Of a DNA stretch of 64,000 bases, positions 22,458 to 33,299 are shown in pieces. The stretch's first letter is position 1; every line of letters starts with the position of its first letter. Origin of the DNA: Adiantum capillus-veneris. Its lineage: Eukaryota > Streptophyta > Polypodiopsida > Polypodiales > Pteridaceae. The stretch lies in contig CM043967.1 of the NCBI GenBank assembly GCA_014529385.2, positions 12,239,001-12,303,000 of the forward strand, read 5' to 3'. The position numbers and the translations under genes are program-made. The notes beneath the pieces are model-generated. The model searched no databases, was not told where the DNA came from, and was given only the letters and a program-made list of their open reading frames with translations.

Positions 22458-23312
22458 TGTCACATGCACAACTAACCTATGTGCATGTGGACAAGCTAAC
22501 TCGTACTTCTGGGGTTTCGGACAACCTAGGAGGTGTTTTGGCACCTTTGTGAGCTTGTATGCAGCACTTAGTTCAAAGAGCACCTGATTCTGTCACTTGG
22601 GGAAACGGCCGCGTCATGTCATGATACAAAAACTCACTTGATTTGTAAAGGGAAAGGCCTGGTGAAGTCATTTTTTATTTGGTGTTCGATAGTCTGACCG
22701 GCATGCCCAAACACTTCAGAAAAGTTTGATTGCACATGAGCACAACGAGTGTCTCCTAGGGTGTAGGCAATGAGGAATGTTCCATACATTAGCATAATCC
22801 CAAGCCTAGGTAGTGGATTGCATATGAAGCACCTCTTATAAGTGATCAGTAACTTACTAATAAGTGACATTCTGGCACTATTGATAAAAGTTGTGCTGTC
22901 TTCTATCTGTCTTGCTCGACCCAGCTTGCAGATTGCATGAAGGAGACCCTAGGGACCATCCATAGATCACAAACTCAATACCCAATACCTCAGGTGCCCC
23001 TGCACCCAGTACCCTAGTGTTTTGCCATAGCCTCAGCCATCTCCTAGCGTTTTTCCCTCAACACCTCCAACCCTAGCGTTTTCATGAAATAGTACCAAAT
23101 CAGCACCTCAGACCCAGATCAGCCCTAGCGTTTTTGCATTCCTTAGCACATCCCATCAGAAGTTGCAGATTTCAGCCTCCTTACACCAGCGTTTTTAGCA
23201 GATCGCCAACAGTTTGCAGATCTCAGCTCTAGAGCAATAGTGTTTCTAGTCTCCAGCCATAGCATCGTCGGATCGTCATCAACTTGCGGATGAGGAACTG
23301 TAGATCTACTAG
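22458..23312 (+). repeat. Degraded LTR of the family seen at 36.3 and 42.5 kb, plus orientation
   Basis: It starts TGTCACATGCACAACTAACC. Its first 100 bp, read on the minus strand, match the end of the LTR at 36298-37506 (CTTGTCCACATGCACATAGG, GAACACTTCCTAGG-like). Further in, CCCTAGCGTTTT-type motifs recur (about 23020, 23047, 23071, 23130, 23184), the complement of the AAAACGCTAGG motifs of that LTR family. No internal region is attached. Confidence 0.6.
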
Positions 23313-24390
23313 AATTGATGAAAGCCATCAAGGTCGGACAACTTTGATGTGTCATATGATGTGTCACAAGGCGGGCACCACATGCCAATAGAAAAGAACA
23401 GACTGAACAGACTTTTAGCACTTCAATAACAATTGAACCGAGAGAGAGAGAGACGACACGCGACACGGAGTGGCGGAATTCCACCCCAGAGAGTATTGTC
23501 CCCAAACCTTGGCGCCCCTTTCAGTATTTCTTTATATTGCATCAACTCAGTACAAGCCGGTACTCCAGACTCCGCACCTTCTCCAGGAAGCATGTCAGAG
23601 AATGAGCCCTAACCTCATATTTAAAGGCCCTTGGCCTAAAAAGCAGTTTACATGAAAAGCTTTTAAACTCAAAAGCTTCTGGTCCAAAAAGCAATGCCAA
23701 TAGCTGCCAGCGTAAATCACGAAAATCTCCTTGCTGCCCTTAGGGTTAGGGTTAGGGTTTTTGCAGTTTAGGGTTTTCAGAATTAGGGTTTGCAGATTTT
23801 AGGGTTAGGGTTTCCAGAATTAGGGTTTGCAGGTTTTAGGGTTAGGGTTTCCAAAATTAGGGTTTGCAGGTTTTAGGGTTAGGGTTTCCAGAATTAGGGT
23901 TTCAGCAGTTAGGGTTTTTGGGCAGAAATTAGGGTCAGGGTTTCTGCTCTCGGGCAACCATGTCATCACTTTGTGACACTTCTTCTGTTACTCGTTCTTC
24001 TTAGGGTTTAGGCCCCTCGGTCGGTAGCTCCGTTCTTCAGTAGGTCGACACGTCAGCAGTTTGTTACATGATGGGTGACATTAAGCATTGTGAAGAAGTT
24101 GTTTCATAAGTTTGGTGGAAGAGACCAAAAAATGGGTATTCTCAACGCGTCATAGGATGGGTGACGGGAGCATCAAATAGGGAATATTCCATTGGTCTTG
24201 GAGGAAATCCGAGGTTGTGTGAAGTTTTTGATAAAAAGCAAGATGTTTTTAAGTGCTTTCTGGGAAAGAAAATGCTTTCCTGCGAGGAAATCTATGTCTG
24301 CATTGCATTTGTGCATGAGGTTGTGCAATAGGCTTGGACACTCCAAGCGAGAAATCAATAGCAACAACGAACAGAAACTTCATAATCACT
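23313..24390 (+). repeat. LTR fragment of the element-4 family, split by a solo LTR
   Basis: 23313-23361 and 24069-24390 together align with 43660-44035 of the element-4 LTR (GATGTGTCAT-TTGATG, CATAAGTTTGGTGGAAGAG-like, TCTGCATTGCAT). The intervening 23362-24068 is a separate LTR insertion. Divergence is considerable. Confidence 0.75.
23362..24068 (-). repeat. Solo gypsy LTR with telomere-like core and 5-bp target duplication
   Basis: On the plus strand it begins TGTCACAAGG and ends GTTTGTTACA. It is flanked by TGATG on both sides (23357-23361, 24069-24073), and no internal sequence is present, so it is a solo LTR from unequal recombination. Minus orientation follows from the block GGCGCCCCTTTC-GTATTTCTT shared with the oriented LTRs of elements 1-3. 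The segment 23740-23945 is built from TTAGGGTT/TTTAGGG units mixed with GCAG spacers. Confidence 0.93.
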
Positions 24391-24393
24391 GAA

Positions 24394-24394
<1 letters not shown>

Positions 24395-24445
<51 letters not shown>

Positions 24446-24623
24446 CATATGTAGATATATATGTAGATATGTACATATATATATATATATGTATGTACAT
24501 ATGTATATGTATATATATCTATGTGTATATGTGTATACACATAGATATATATACATATACATAGATACATACATATACATATGTACATACATATATATAT
24601 ATATATGTACATATCTACATATG

Positions 24624-24673
<50 letters not shown>

Positions 24674-24939
24674 TATGTACATATATATATATATATATAT
24701 ATGTACATATATATATATATATATATGTACATACATATATATCTACATATGTACATACATATATATATATCTACATATATGTACATACATATATATATAT
24801 CTACATATATGTACATACATATATATATCTACATACATATATATATGTACATACATATATATATCTACATACATATATATATGTACATACATATATATAT
24901 GTACATACATGTACATATCTACATATATATCTACATATG

Positions 24940-24983
<44 letters not shown>

Positions 24984-25031
24984 TATGTACATATGTACAT
25001 ATCTACATATCTACATATATATCTACATATG

Positions 25032-25130
<99 letters not shown>

Positions 25131-25259
25131 ATATATGTACATGTACATATATATATATCTACATGTACATATATATATATCTACATATATGTACATATAT
25201 ATGTGTACGTACATGTACATATATACACATCTATGTACATGTACATATATGTATATATA
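24395..25259. repeat. TA / TGTACATA / CTACATA satellite
   Basis: About 865 bp of alternating purine-pyrimidine sequence: TA runs, TGTACATA and TCTACATA variants, and one (GT)n block (25086-25128). It includes many short palindromes. Long ORFs of MYIYIYIC type on both strands are artefacts. Element 1 is inserted at its right edge. Confidence 0.97.
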
Positions 25260-25850
25260 TATCACACATTGGTGACGTGGCAATACACTCCCAGAGAAGG
25301 GCAGCAGGAAAACAGGCCGGAAATTACGCTGCAGGGCTGACGTGGCAGTGTATGGTAGATTTTGGAAATTCCGCCGCAAAACTCGCTGGACTGTTAACGT
25401 GGCTGAGCGTACGGAATTTCGCTTTTTGCGTGATCTTGTACGGAAAAGCAGGGGGAAACCTACGCAAGCTTTTTGTGGGAGAGCTTTTGGACTTTGCTTT
25501 ATTTTTTAAGCCTATTTTTGAGAATGCTTTTAAAGGGCAGCTTTTGGGACAACTTTTGGGGCTCTTCTTTTGGCATCCCTTGTAACTCTTTATAAGTGTA
25601 GCTTGGGCTCCCACTTCTTAGAGCATCTAGACGCAGAGTGTGAGAGTGAGATCCAGCCACTCACTCCGTGTACTTTGCGCAACAGATTAATACAAAAAGA
25701 AATACCAGGGGCGCAAGTCTTTGGGGCCCATATCTCTAGGGACGGAACTCCGTCGGGCTGTGTAGAATCAATTGTAAACTGTGAACTGTTTGAAGTGATT
25801 TCCTGTCGTGTCGCGGTAGATCTTGACTTGGAGTGTCCAAGTATGTTAGA
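25260..25850 (+). repeat. 5' LTR of element 1
   Basis: It matches 29365-29942 over its length (for example GGTGACGTGGCAA, CCTATTTTTGAGAATGCTTT). The first bases are TATCACA instead of TGTCACA and the end is mutated from ACA to AGA. TTATAAGTGTAGC near 25590 is in a position suitable for a TATA element. Confidence 0.9.
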
Positions 25851-25851
25851 G

Positions 25852-25863
25852 TGGTATCAGAGC
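25852..25863 (+). other. Primer binding site (initiator-Met tRNA), element 1
   Basis: TGGTATCAGAGC lies one base after the LTR end, the minus-strand primer site typical of plant gypsy and copia elements. Confidence 0.9.
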
Positions 25864-25915
25864 GCAAACGATTTCTCTTCTACCGGGAAATCCGATCCTT
25901 TTTTACGTGGCACTT

Positions 25916-26195
25916 ATGGATTCCGATAGAGATCAGTTGACTTGCTTTGCATCTGGAGATGCGGGAAGAGATCATGAAGAAGATTCACGTGAGGAGTACG
26001 GCCTCCCTCGGCCTACTCAGGCGGAGCTTGAAGAGATGGAGCGTCGACGATTGATCGACGATGCAACAAAGATGATGTTAAATTTTGCGAAAGACCCAAA
26101 ATTTGTAAAATTTATGACCCAGACCTCCTTCGACAAGGTGCACGCACAGTGGCGGAAAACCATAGAAACACCCCTCAAACCGGCACTCAAGAAAC
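25916..26195 (+). pseudogene. Element 1 gag, N-terminal part
   Basis: From ATG 25916 the frame gives SGDAGRDHEEDSREEYGLPR, MMLNFAKDPKFVKFMTQTSF and TPLKPALKK, matching the gag start of elements 2 and 3. It ends abruptly at 26195 where an LTR in the other orientation begins. The capsid core and zinc knuckle are absent. Confidence 0.85.
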
Positions 26196-26961
26196 TGTCA
26201 GAAGGCGGGCACCACGTGCCAATAGAAAAGAACAAACTGAGCAGACTTTTAGCACTTCAATAACAAGAGAACTCTGAGAGAGAGAGAGAGACGACACGCG
26301 ACACGGAGTGGCGGAATTCCACCCCAGAGAGTATTGGCTCCAAACCTTGGCGCCCCTTTCGGTATTTCTTTATATTGCATCATCAAAGTACAAGCCGGTA
26401 CTCCATACTCTGCACCTTCTCCAGGAAGCATGCCAGAGAATGAGCCCTAGCCTCATATTTAAAGGCCCTTGGCCTGAAAAGCAGTTTATATGAAAAGCTT
26501 TCAAACTCAAAAGCTTCTGGTCCAAAAAGCATAAAAAGTTTTCAAAAGCTTCTGGTCCAAAAAGCAATGCCAAAAGCTGCCAACGCAATTTACGGAAATC
26601 CGTACAACCTGCCACGTCATCAGCCAGCGCAAAACGCGGAAATCCGTACAGCCTGCCACGTCATCATGTCAGCACAATTTTCGGAATTTGTCCGTTGCCT
26701 TAGGGTTAGGGTTTTTGGTAGAAATTAGGGTTTGCAGGCTTTAGGGTTAGGGTTTCTAGAATTAGGGTTTCAGAAATTAGGGTTTTCAGAATTAGGGTTT
26801 TTGGCGGAAATTAGGGTTAGGGTTTTCTGCACTCGAGCAACCACGTCCTTGCTCTGTGACACTACTTCTGCTGCTTGTTCTTCTTAGGGTTTAGGCCCCT
26901 CGGCCGGCATCTGTAAGTTGGCTCCATTCTTTAGGCTTCGACACGTCAGCAGTTTGTTACA
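26196..26961 (-). repeat. Inverted LTR inside element 1, same subfamily as the solo LTR at 23.4 kb
   Basis: It aligns with 23362-24068 from the start (AAGGCGGGCACCAC-TGCC) to the end (GTTTGTTACA), including the TTTAGGG-type block (26700-26830). It contains a second copy of the AAAAGCTTCTGGTCCAAAAAGC segment (26511 and 26541). Flanks GAAAC and TCTCA do not match, so this is not a simple solo insertion; one end may have been lost with the adjoining deletion. Confidence 0.85.
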
Positions 26962-27065
26962 TCTCATCCAATTAGGAATATTCAGTGGTTGGCACATCAC
27001 AATGCAACACAAATGCTCACATATGCATATTACAAGGCATAGAAACATAAAGCCGCCGATGAACA

Positions 27066-27415
27066 CTCCTCCCGCATAACCTAACAAGGTCCGGGCCGGG
27101 AGATATTCAACGACTCCCTCATCACTCCTCCCGCATAACCTAAAAAGGTCCGGGCCGGGAGATATAGAGGCCTTTTACAACCAAATGCCCCCTAGACCGC
27201 AGCCTGCGTCATTTGGAGGTGCTGAGAGTAACCACTGCTCATACTTCTTAATACTCCTCCCGCATAACCATCCAGGTCCGGGCCGGGAGTCACAACAACA
27301 ATTATTTTACAAGCATACAACCAAACGCTCCCCAGGCATCGGCCTGCGTCGTTCGGAGGTTTTCAAACATACAACGAAACGCTTCCCAGGCATGGGCCTG
27401 CGTCGTTCTGAGGTT
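27066..27415. repeat. GC-rich interspersed repeats of two types
   Basis: Type 1 (about 40 bp: CTCCTCCCGCATAACC, then GGTCCGGGCCGGGAG) occurs at 27066, 27125 and 27253. Type 2 (about 44 bp: ACCAAACGCTCCCCAGGCAT, then CCTGCGTCGTTCGGAGGT) occurs near 27180, 27318 and 27371. Type 1 can fold through CTCCCG/CGGGAG and ACC/GGT. The surrounding 26962-27551 has no coding content and is of unknown origin. Confidence 0.8.
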
Positions 27416-27551
27416 CAAACAATACCAAAACAGTATTTACCACTTCTCCACCCGGGAGTAAAATCACCAATCATTGAAACCAGTATCAAACCAGAGTCAA
27501 ACAATTCAAATCGGCACCAAAACAGGTTCAGAACAGATACCATCCATTTCA

Positions 27552-28776
27552 AACAAAGTTAGTAGCGGAATATTCCATTCGGGATGGCTACTTGATGAAG
27601 AAAACGATGATGTGCATTACACATTCGTTGAAGGAAAAGGTTCTAACCGAATGTCAATGTCCACCTTTTACGGGTCACCGCGGCATTGTTACCACCTTGA
27701 AAGGTGTGGAGAGATACTTTTGTTTGGCCGAGACTCAAGAAGGACATGGACGATTTTTTATGCAGTTGCTTGGTATGCCAGAAGGTCAAGTTTTGACAGG
27801 CATAAAGCACAGGGATTGTTACAGCCCCTTGGAAAAGTATTGCAATGGATTTCATTTTTGATCTCCCGAAAACACAGCGTGGGTACGATTGTGTATGGCC
27901 CAGATCTTCAAATTACATGCCATGCCTGAGACGATTGTCTCCGACAGAGACTCCAGATTCATGAGTTTGTTTTGGAAGGCTATGTGGGAGAATATTGGCA
28001 CACGGTTGCAGTTCTTGTCATTGTTTCACCCGCAGACTGACGGGCAATTAGAGATTGCTAATTCAGTGGTACATGGATTTGTTGAAGACTTCATGGGAAA
28101 AGGGTTTTTACCTTTGGTGGAATATGCCTATAGAAACACGATTAACTCTTTGATGGGGAAGGTGCCATTTGAGATTATTGAATTTGCTACGAAGGTTCCA
28201 CCCTTCCTTAGCACGAAAGATGAGATTTTTCTGTGAAGCCGACTAGTTTACGAGGGACTTGAACTTGGTCCGGAAGGCTTTGGAGAAATCTCAAAAAAAG
28301 GCAGATCGACATTGTCGCGATTTGAAATCGAAGGAGAACGATAGGGTGCTCTTATGTTCTGAGAAGGCATGCCTGAAAAAGAAAAAGGGAAAGGAGCGGC
28401 TTTTTTGAAAGCTTAGCATGAGATACTATGGACCTTTCCAGATTTTCCGAAAAGATAAATGATGTCTGCTTTGCACTAAAGCTACCCGATACTTGGAGAA
28501 TTCACAATGTTTTTCGTGCGAGTCTCTTGAAGCTTTTTCAAGGCGATGTGCCCGATGATGGGGACCTAGGTGAGCAACCCAAAGTGGAGGAAAACGAGCA
28601 GATACTCGTTCCACAACAGATATTGGCACATAAAGATGGAAGGTAAAGCGATAAGACGGTTCTTGGTTAAATTCAAGACCTACTCCGCATTGGATGCGAT
28701 GTGAATGGAGGAGGAGGACCTAGCAGATACTCCCCAGATTGTGAATCTTTACCTTGAAGCATTTGGTTTAGCATAG
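27552..28776 (+). pseudogene. Element 1 pol end: integrase and C-terminal chromodomain-like region
   Basis: It begins in the spacer before integrase (SIRDGYLMKKT) and has the H2C2 start (TECQCPPFTGHRGIVTTLKG), a shifted CxxC part, and the core ETIVSDRDSRFMSLFWKAMW and FHPQTDGQLEIAN. The tail (KLPDTWRIHNVFRASLLK, ENEQILVPQQIL, EEEDLADTPQIVNLY) ends at TAG 28774-28776. At least three frameshifts are present. The sequence passes from FDLPKTQRGYD almost directly to the HAMPETIVSDRD region, so the block with the first catalytic Asp is missing. Confidence 0.88.
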
Positions 28777-29364
28777 TCTATTCTAAATGAAACCCCGAAC
28801 TCAGCTTGGGCGGAATCTGGTGCAGCGGGTATGGACAAGAGGGGAGTCACTCCGCTCCTTTGTCAACAGATTGCCTCGATTTTTGATACTAAAGTCACTG
28901 ATGTCTCTTTGAGTTTCAGGGATACTGTGAGCTGACAGTATTCTGCTGTAATGACTTATGAACTGGAATTCCCGCTAATATGATACTGACTTGTTCTTGA
29001 CTTGTTTAAGTGCAGGAACTGATAGACGAAATGACTGTAGCATTTCGGTCTGAAAGATCTCGATAGACGTGATTGCAATAAGGATTAGTCAATCAAGCAT
29101 CTATAAGGTCCTGAGTGGATCTAGATGCGATTGCCAAATACGTTGCCGATTAATCATGGTCTGAGATCCGAATAAATTTTGAATGTGATTTGTCATGTGA
29201 TGTCGTGTGATGTCATGTGATATGACTGTCGATTGGTATCTTTGCTAGATAGTGTGTTCCTACTGCGTCGGTACTAACAGTCAATGTCTGCTTAGACAGT
29301 TTTTGGCTTCTGTCTGTTTTGTAGACGTAATCGAGGGCGATTACAATGCTTTCAAGGGGGGGTA
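28777..29364 (+). other. 3' untranslated region and polypurine tract of element 1
   Basis: Non-coding; it matches the complement of the element 3 3' region. It includes TGATGTC(A/G)TGTGATGTCATG repeats (29188-29230) and ends in TTTCAAGGGGGGGTA (29350-29364), the polypurine tract, immediately before the LTR. Confidence 0.8.
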
Positions 29365-29942
29365 TGTCACAAACTGGTGACGTGGCAACACACTCCCAGA
29401 GCAGTGCAGCAGGAAAAAAGGTCGGAAATTACGCTGCAAGACTGACGTGGCACTGTACGGCAGATTTCGAAAATTCCGCCGCAAAATGCGCTGGATTGCT
29501 GACGTGGTTGAGCATACGGAATTCTGCTTTTTGCGTTGATCTTGTACGGAAAAGCAAGGGGAAACCTACGCAAGCTTTTTGTGGGAGAGCTTTTGGGCTT
29601 CGCTTTATTTTTAAAGCCTATTTTTGAGAATGCTTTTAAAGGGCAGCTTTTGGGGCTCTATTCTTGGCATCCCTTGTAACTCTTTATAAGTGTGGCTTGG
29701 GCTCCCACTTCTCAGAGCATCTGGGCGCAGAGTCTGAGAGTTAGACCTAGCCACTCCGTGTACTTTTTGCAACAGATTAATACAAAAAGAATACTGAAAG
29801 GGGCGCCAGTCTTTGGGGCCAACATCTCTAGGCACGGAACTCTGCTAGCTGTGTCGAATCAATTGCAAACTGTGAATTGTTTGAAGTGAATTCCTGTCGT
29901 GTCGCAGTAGAATCTTGACTTGGAGTGTCCAAGTCTGTGACA
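29365..29942 (+). repeat. 3' LTR of element 1
   Basis: It runs from TGTCACAAACTGG to CTGTGACA, 578 bp, with intact TG...CA ends. Its left edge abuts the polypurine tract and its right edge the TATAT duplication. Confidence 0.92.
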
Positions 29943-29949
29943 TATATAT

Positions 29950-30310
29950 ATTGGCCCCAAAGTCTGGTGTCCTTTTCGGTATTTCTTTTTCATTAATCGT
30001 GGCAAAGTACAACTCCCGAGGGACCTCTGCTCTCAGACTCTGCGTCTAGATGCCCTGAAGAGTGAATCGTGGCAAAGTACAACTCCTGAGGGACCTCTGC
30101 TCTCAGACTCTGCGTCTAGATGCCCTGAAGAGTGAGGTCCTTAGGGCTTATTTATTCTTACAAGGGATGCCCTAAAAGAAGCGAATTGTCCCATAAGCTT
30201 TTAGGCCCAAAAACTACCAAAAAGCAATCAGCGTAATTTGCAGAATTCTGAACAGTATGCCACGTTAGCACCGTCAGCGCAAAACCCGGATATCCGTACT
30301 GCTTGCTCGT
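29950..30310 (-). repeat. Truncated 3' LTR of element 2, with a 70-bp duplication
   Basis: It shares TTGGCCCCAAAG and TTTTCGGTATTTC with the other LTRs but lacks the terminal 80-90 bp at the left. A 70-bp segment is tandemly duplicated (29996-30065 and 30066-30135) with one difference noticed. The right boundary is approximate. Confidence 0.75.
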
Positions 30311-32032
30311 TGTTTTTCAATTCAGGTTCATCCGGGAGCTATCACCGCTCCAAAGCCATCATCATCATCTCATTTATAATCGTGTTATATGCTCACAAAT
30401 AACAGGTTCTTCCATACAACATTGGTTTCATCCAACAATTAAAATCTTCTTCCAAAAAGCCTTATTTCATAAATTCATACAGCAAAATAATGCTAATTCA
30501 TCCATAATGTTCTATCTAAAATCTGTTATGGAACGAGTATCTCCTCGTCCTGCTGTATTTCCATTCTGTCAGTCATCCTTATTCTTGTGCCTTGTTGGGG
30601 CACCGTGCAACGATATGTCCTTGTTCTCCACATTCAAAACATTTTCCTGCCTTGAAATATTAATCTTTCTGGTCTTCATCAGTCGAGATCGTGTATCTTT
30701 CTGTTCTTTAATCAGTCGGGTTCGTGTATCGTCTGTTTCTGTTCCGACTTGTTCATCTGGTGGGTAAGTCAAGTTACCCGAATGCATAGCGAATCCCCGC
30801 TTAGCATGTCCCATCAGTTGTTGAATGGACTTTGACGTCTTCTCAAGATAGTAGTCTCGGGAAGTCCACAACAAAACCTCTCAATCTGCTTCTTAAAACT
30901 GATCTTCTTGAAAGAAGAGGTTGGAAGGAAAGTATCCCAAAATATTTCACATAATCATCCAAAGTGTCACCTCTGATCATCCGATGGTGGTTCCAATCCG
31001 TTCTCACATCTCGTTCATACTCTTGAGTGAGCCATGAAGGATTAAAGAGTTTCTTGAATTTCAACCACTCTGTCGGCGCTTCTTTTCTTAACAAAAGAGT
31101 GGACTTCTTTTCTTAACAAAAGAGTGGACCACCATGTCCGTGCATTGCCTTTCAGAAAGGATGCTACCCGTCTAATCTTGGAGTTCTCTGTATAGCGGCC
31201 TCTAGAAAATGCTATATCAAACTGTTGGATAAAGGCTAAAGCCTTAGGAGCATCTCGAAACCCTGAAAAGGTTTCAAACTTTATTGCTTGTCCACCCTCT
31301 TTGAATTCCTTGGCCTTCTTGCCCTTGTCATCGAGAAAATCATACCGATTGGCTTTGTAAAAGTGCTTCCTTTTTGAATAAAACATATAGTCCGCTTGTC
31401 GTTTCTTGCCCTTTCTGTCCTCATCACTCGAGTCAGAAAACGATGAGCTATCCGAGCTGTCAGAAGAAGATGAGGAGGAACTGGACAATGCTTCAAAGCG
31501 TACTCGCTTCTTCAGTTTTCTTGCTTTCTTAAATGAGGATTTTCGGCTCAAGTAACTAGGGAAGTTGATTTCCTTGTTACGTTTCTTCAATTGCTTCTCC
31601 TTTGACTCAAATAGTTGGTTGACTCGTTTTTCGACAATGTCCTCGAGTTCATCTTCAGTAAACATCCGTGGGACAGGAGGTTTCTTGATTGCCGGTTTTA
31701 TTGGTGACTCAATGGCTTTCTGCCAATGAGTATGCACTTCATCCATCGGGTGCCGGGTCAAAAATTTGGCATACTGTGGATCCTTGGCAAACAGAAGCAT
31801 TTGCATTGTGCACTCGTCAACGTGCTGTTGACGTTGCATCTCCATGAGTTGATACTGCGAAGGCCGAGGTGGTGTACTCGTTCTGTGCTAATCCGCTTGA
31901 ATTTTTCCTACTGCCTCATGTATCCGAGGTGGCAGGAGGAGTCGTCTGATTCTTTCCTGAATCCATATGCGTCGCCAGAAGGAGGATTGGATTTTCCCGG
32001 TAGAAGAAAAATCGGCCTTGCTCTGATATTAT
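30311..32032 (-). pseudogene. Element 2 internal region: gag with the tail end of pol
   Basis: Minus strand from ATG near 31966 (MDSGKNQTTPPATSD). Gag contains CTMQMLLFAKDPQYAKFLTR, an Arg/Lys and poly-Ser region (31420-31560), the capsid core GGQAIKFETFSGFRDAPKAL and GNARTWWSTLLL, and a frameshifted second half. A complete zinc knuckle CFECGEQGHIVARC is near 30600-30650. About 15 codons later it reads into EEILVP, which belongs to the C-terminus of pol in elements 1 and 3. Protease, RT, RNase H and integrase are therefore deleted. There are several stops and shifts. Confidence 0.85.
32020..32031 (-). other. Degenerate primer binding site, element 2
   Basis: On the minus strand ATAATATCAGAGC follows the LTR end and differs from TGGTATCAGAGC at its first bases. 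Confidence 0.6.
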
Positions 32033-32582
32033 TGTCACAGGCTTGGGTACCTCAAGTCTAGAATCTGTCGTGACACGAGAGAGATTCATTGAAAATACTT
32101 CACAACTTTAAATCATAGTTCAATTCGAGACGGCACAGCCTGGCGTATTTTCGTGCCCAGAGGTATTGGCCCCAAAACCTGGCGCTCCTTTCGGTATTTC
32201 TTTATTATATTAAATCTTGAGCAAAGTACAACTCCCGTAGGGGTCCTTAGCTCTCAGACTTTGCGTCCAGATGCTTTGAGAAGTGAGACCCTTGGGGCTT
32301 ATTTATTGATACAAGGGATGCCAAAAGCAGAGCCCCAAAAGCAATAAACTCAAAAGCAAGGAGTCCCAAAAGAAATGGGCTCCAAAATCTTTTCCCAAAA
32401 GCATCAGCACAGTTTTTGAAATTCCATACAGTTTTGCCACGTCATCTGGCCGTCAGCGCAATTTGCGGACGTCCGTACTGCCACGTCAGCAGTGAGCGCG
32501 AAATTTGGATTTCTGCCACGTCACTTGTCCGTATGGTCTGCCTTGTCCGCGGGTGGTCATGCCACGTCATCATTTTGTGACA
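32033..32582 (-). repeat. 5' LTR of element 2
   Basis: It spans 32033 (TGTCACAGGC, the LTR end read on the minus strand) to 32582 (TTTTGTGACA, the LTR start). It carries the family block GGCGCTCCTTTCGGTATTTC and the repeated TGCCACGTCA motifs near the start. Confidence 0.88.
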
Positions 32583-32629
32583 CTACGGGCTGGGTGAAAG
32601 CTTAAGTTTACCGCACTACGGGCTTGTTT

Positions 32630-33170
32630 CAGAAGCATTCACATGACAATAAAATCAAAGTTAGAGAGTTTAAAAAGGGGATCTGGTGTTGCTCTATCAG
32701 TCAAAGTTAGGCCCAAAGAAACCTAATTTGGAAGTTGCATGCTCAGGACCTCGTGAAGTTGATTGGGTTTTCTTCAATGGCACAATTAGGCTGAAGGACT
32801 TATCATGATTAATGTTGCCAGGGGTCTACAAATAGGGGCAAAAATAAAGTTGTACTATGCCAGATCAAATGAAAACCCAACACCACCAGTTCATGATTCC
32901 GGTTTCGAATGGGATGACGAGCCTTTGAATCTGTTTAATATCAACCCACTTTTGGGAGGAGTGGAGGATATTAAGAATCCAAAATCCTAGAAAACGAATT
33001 GGCAAACAGAGTAGCATCTGAACCTCAGTATAGGGAAATGGCTGAAGTGTTGTTCGAAGTGTGGATCAAGACAACCAATTCATTACCAGAGGGATCGATT
33101 CATACAGCTGCAGTCTGTCATAAGATGGCCAAAGCCAGACTAACCAGGGGCAAACACACTTTGTATGATT
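32630..33170 (+). pseudogene. Plus-strand gypsy pol C-terminus plus a following coding remnant
   Basis: HDNKIKVREFKKG, then after a shift DLVLLYQSKLGPKKPNLEVA and VDWVFFNGTIRLKDL, is the C-terminal part of a Ty3/gypsy integrase. The next frame (32805-32990) has KIKLYYARSNENPTPPVHDS. After another shift, an open stretch 32991-33170 has ASEPQYREMAEVLFEVWIKT and ends near KHTLYD. That last part is unidentified. Element 2 cuts off the upstream end and element 6 the downstream end. Confidence 0.7.
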
Positions 33171-33299
33171 GACATGCACGGCCCGCGTAAAGGCTCACAA
33201 GGGTGCTAGAATGCTTCCTAGGCTACCTAAACCCTAGAAGTAGGAACAACTTGTCCACATGCACATAGGCTTAGATGTGCACGTGACATCCCCCCATTA

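Larger units (their letters stand above)
25260..29942 (+). mobile_element. Element 1: Ty3/gypsy retrotransposon, rearranged
   Basis: The 5' LTR is 25260-25850 and the 3' LTR 29365-29942. A primer site (25852), partial gag and the end of pol (integrase and chromodomain-like tail) are in the right order. TATAT flanks both ends (25255-25259, 29943-29947), consistent with a target duplication, although the site is TA repeat. The middle (26196-27551) is replaced by a minus-strand LTR and a GC-rich repeat block, removing the rest of gag, protease, RT and RNase H. Confidence 0.85.

Noticed and set aside
23740..23945. Interstitial telomere or ancient chromosome-fusion site
   Set aside because: The TTTAGGG units are irregular, have spacers and sit at the same place in at least four LTR copies, so they are part of the LTR.
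24441..25585. Long ORFs of up to 334 codons rich in YIYIC on both strands
   Set aside because: They are translations of the TA/TGTACATA satellite; the same sequence is open in several frames and on both strands, and no non-repeat protein is encoded until element 1 starts.
26308..26493. 61-codon ORF repeated at 23470 and 26308
   Set aside because: The similarity reflects two copies of the same LTR; the frame is antisense to the LTR transcript and lacks other support.
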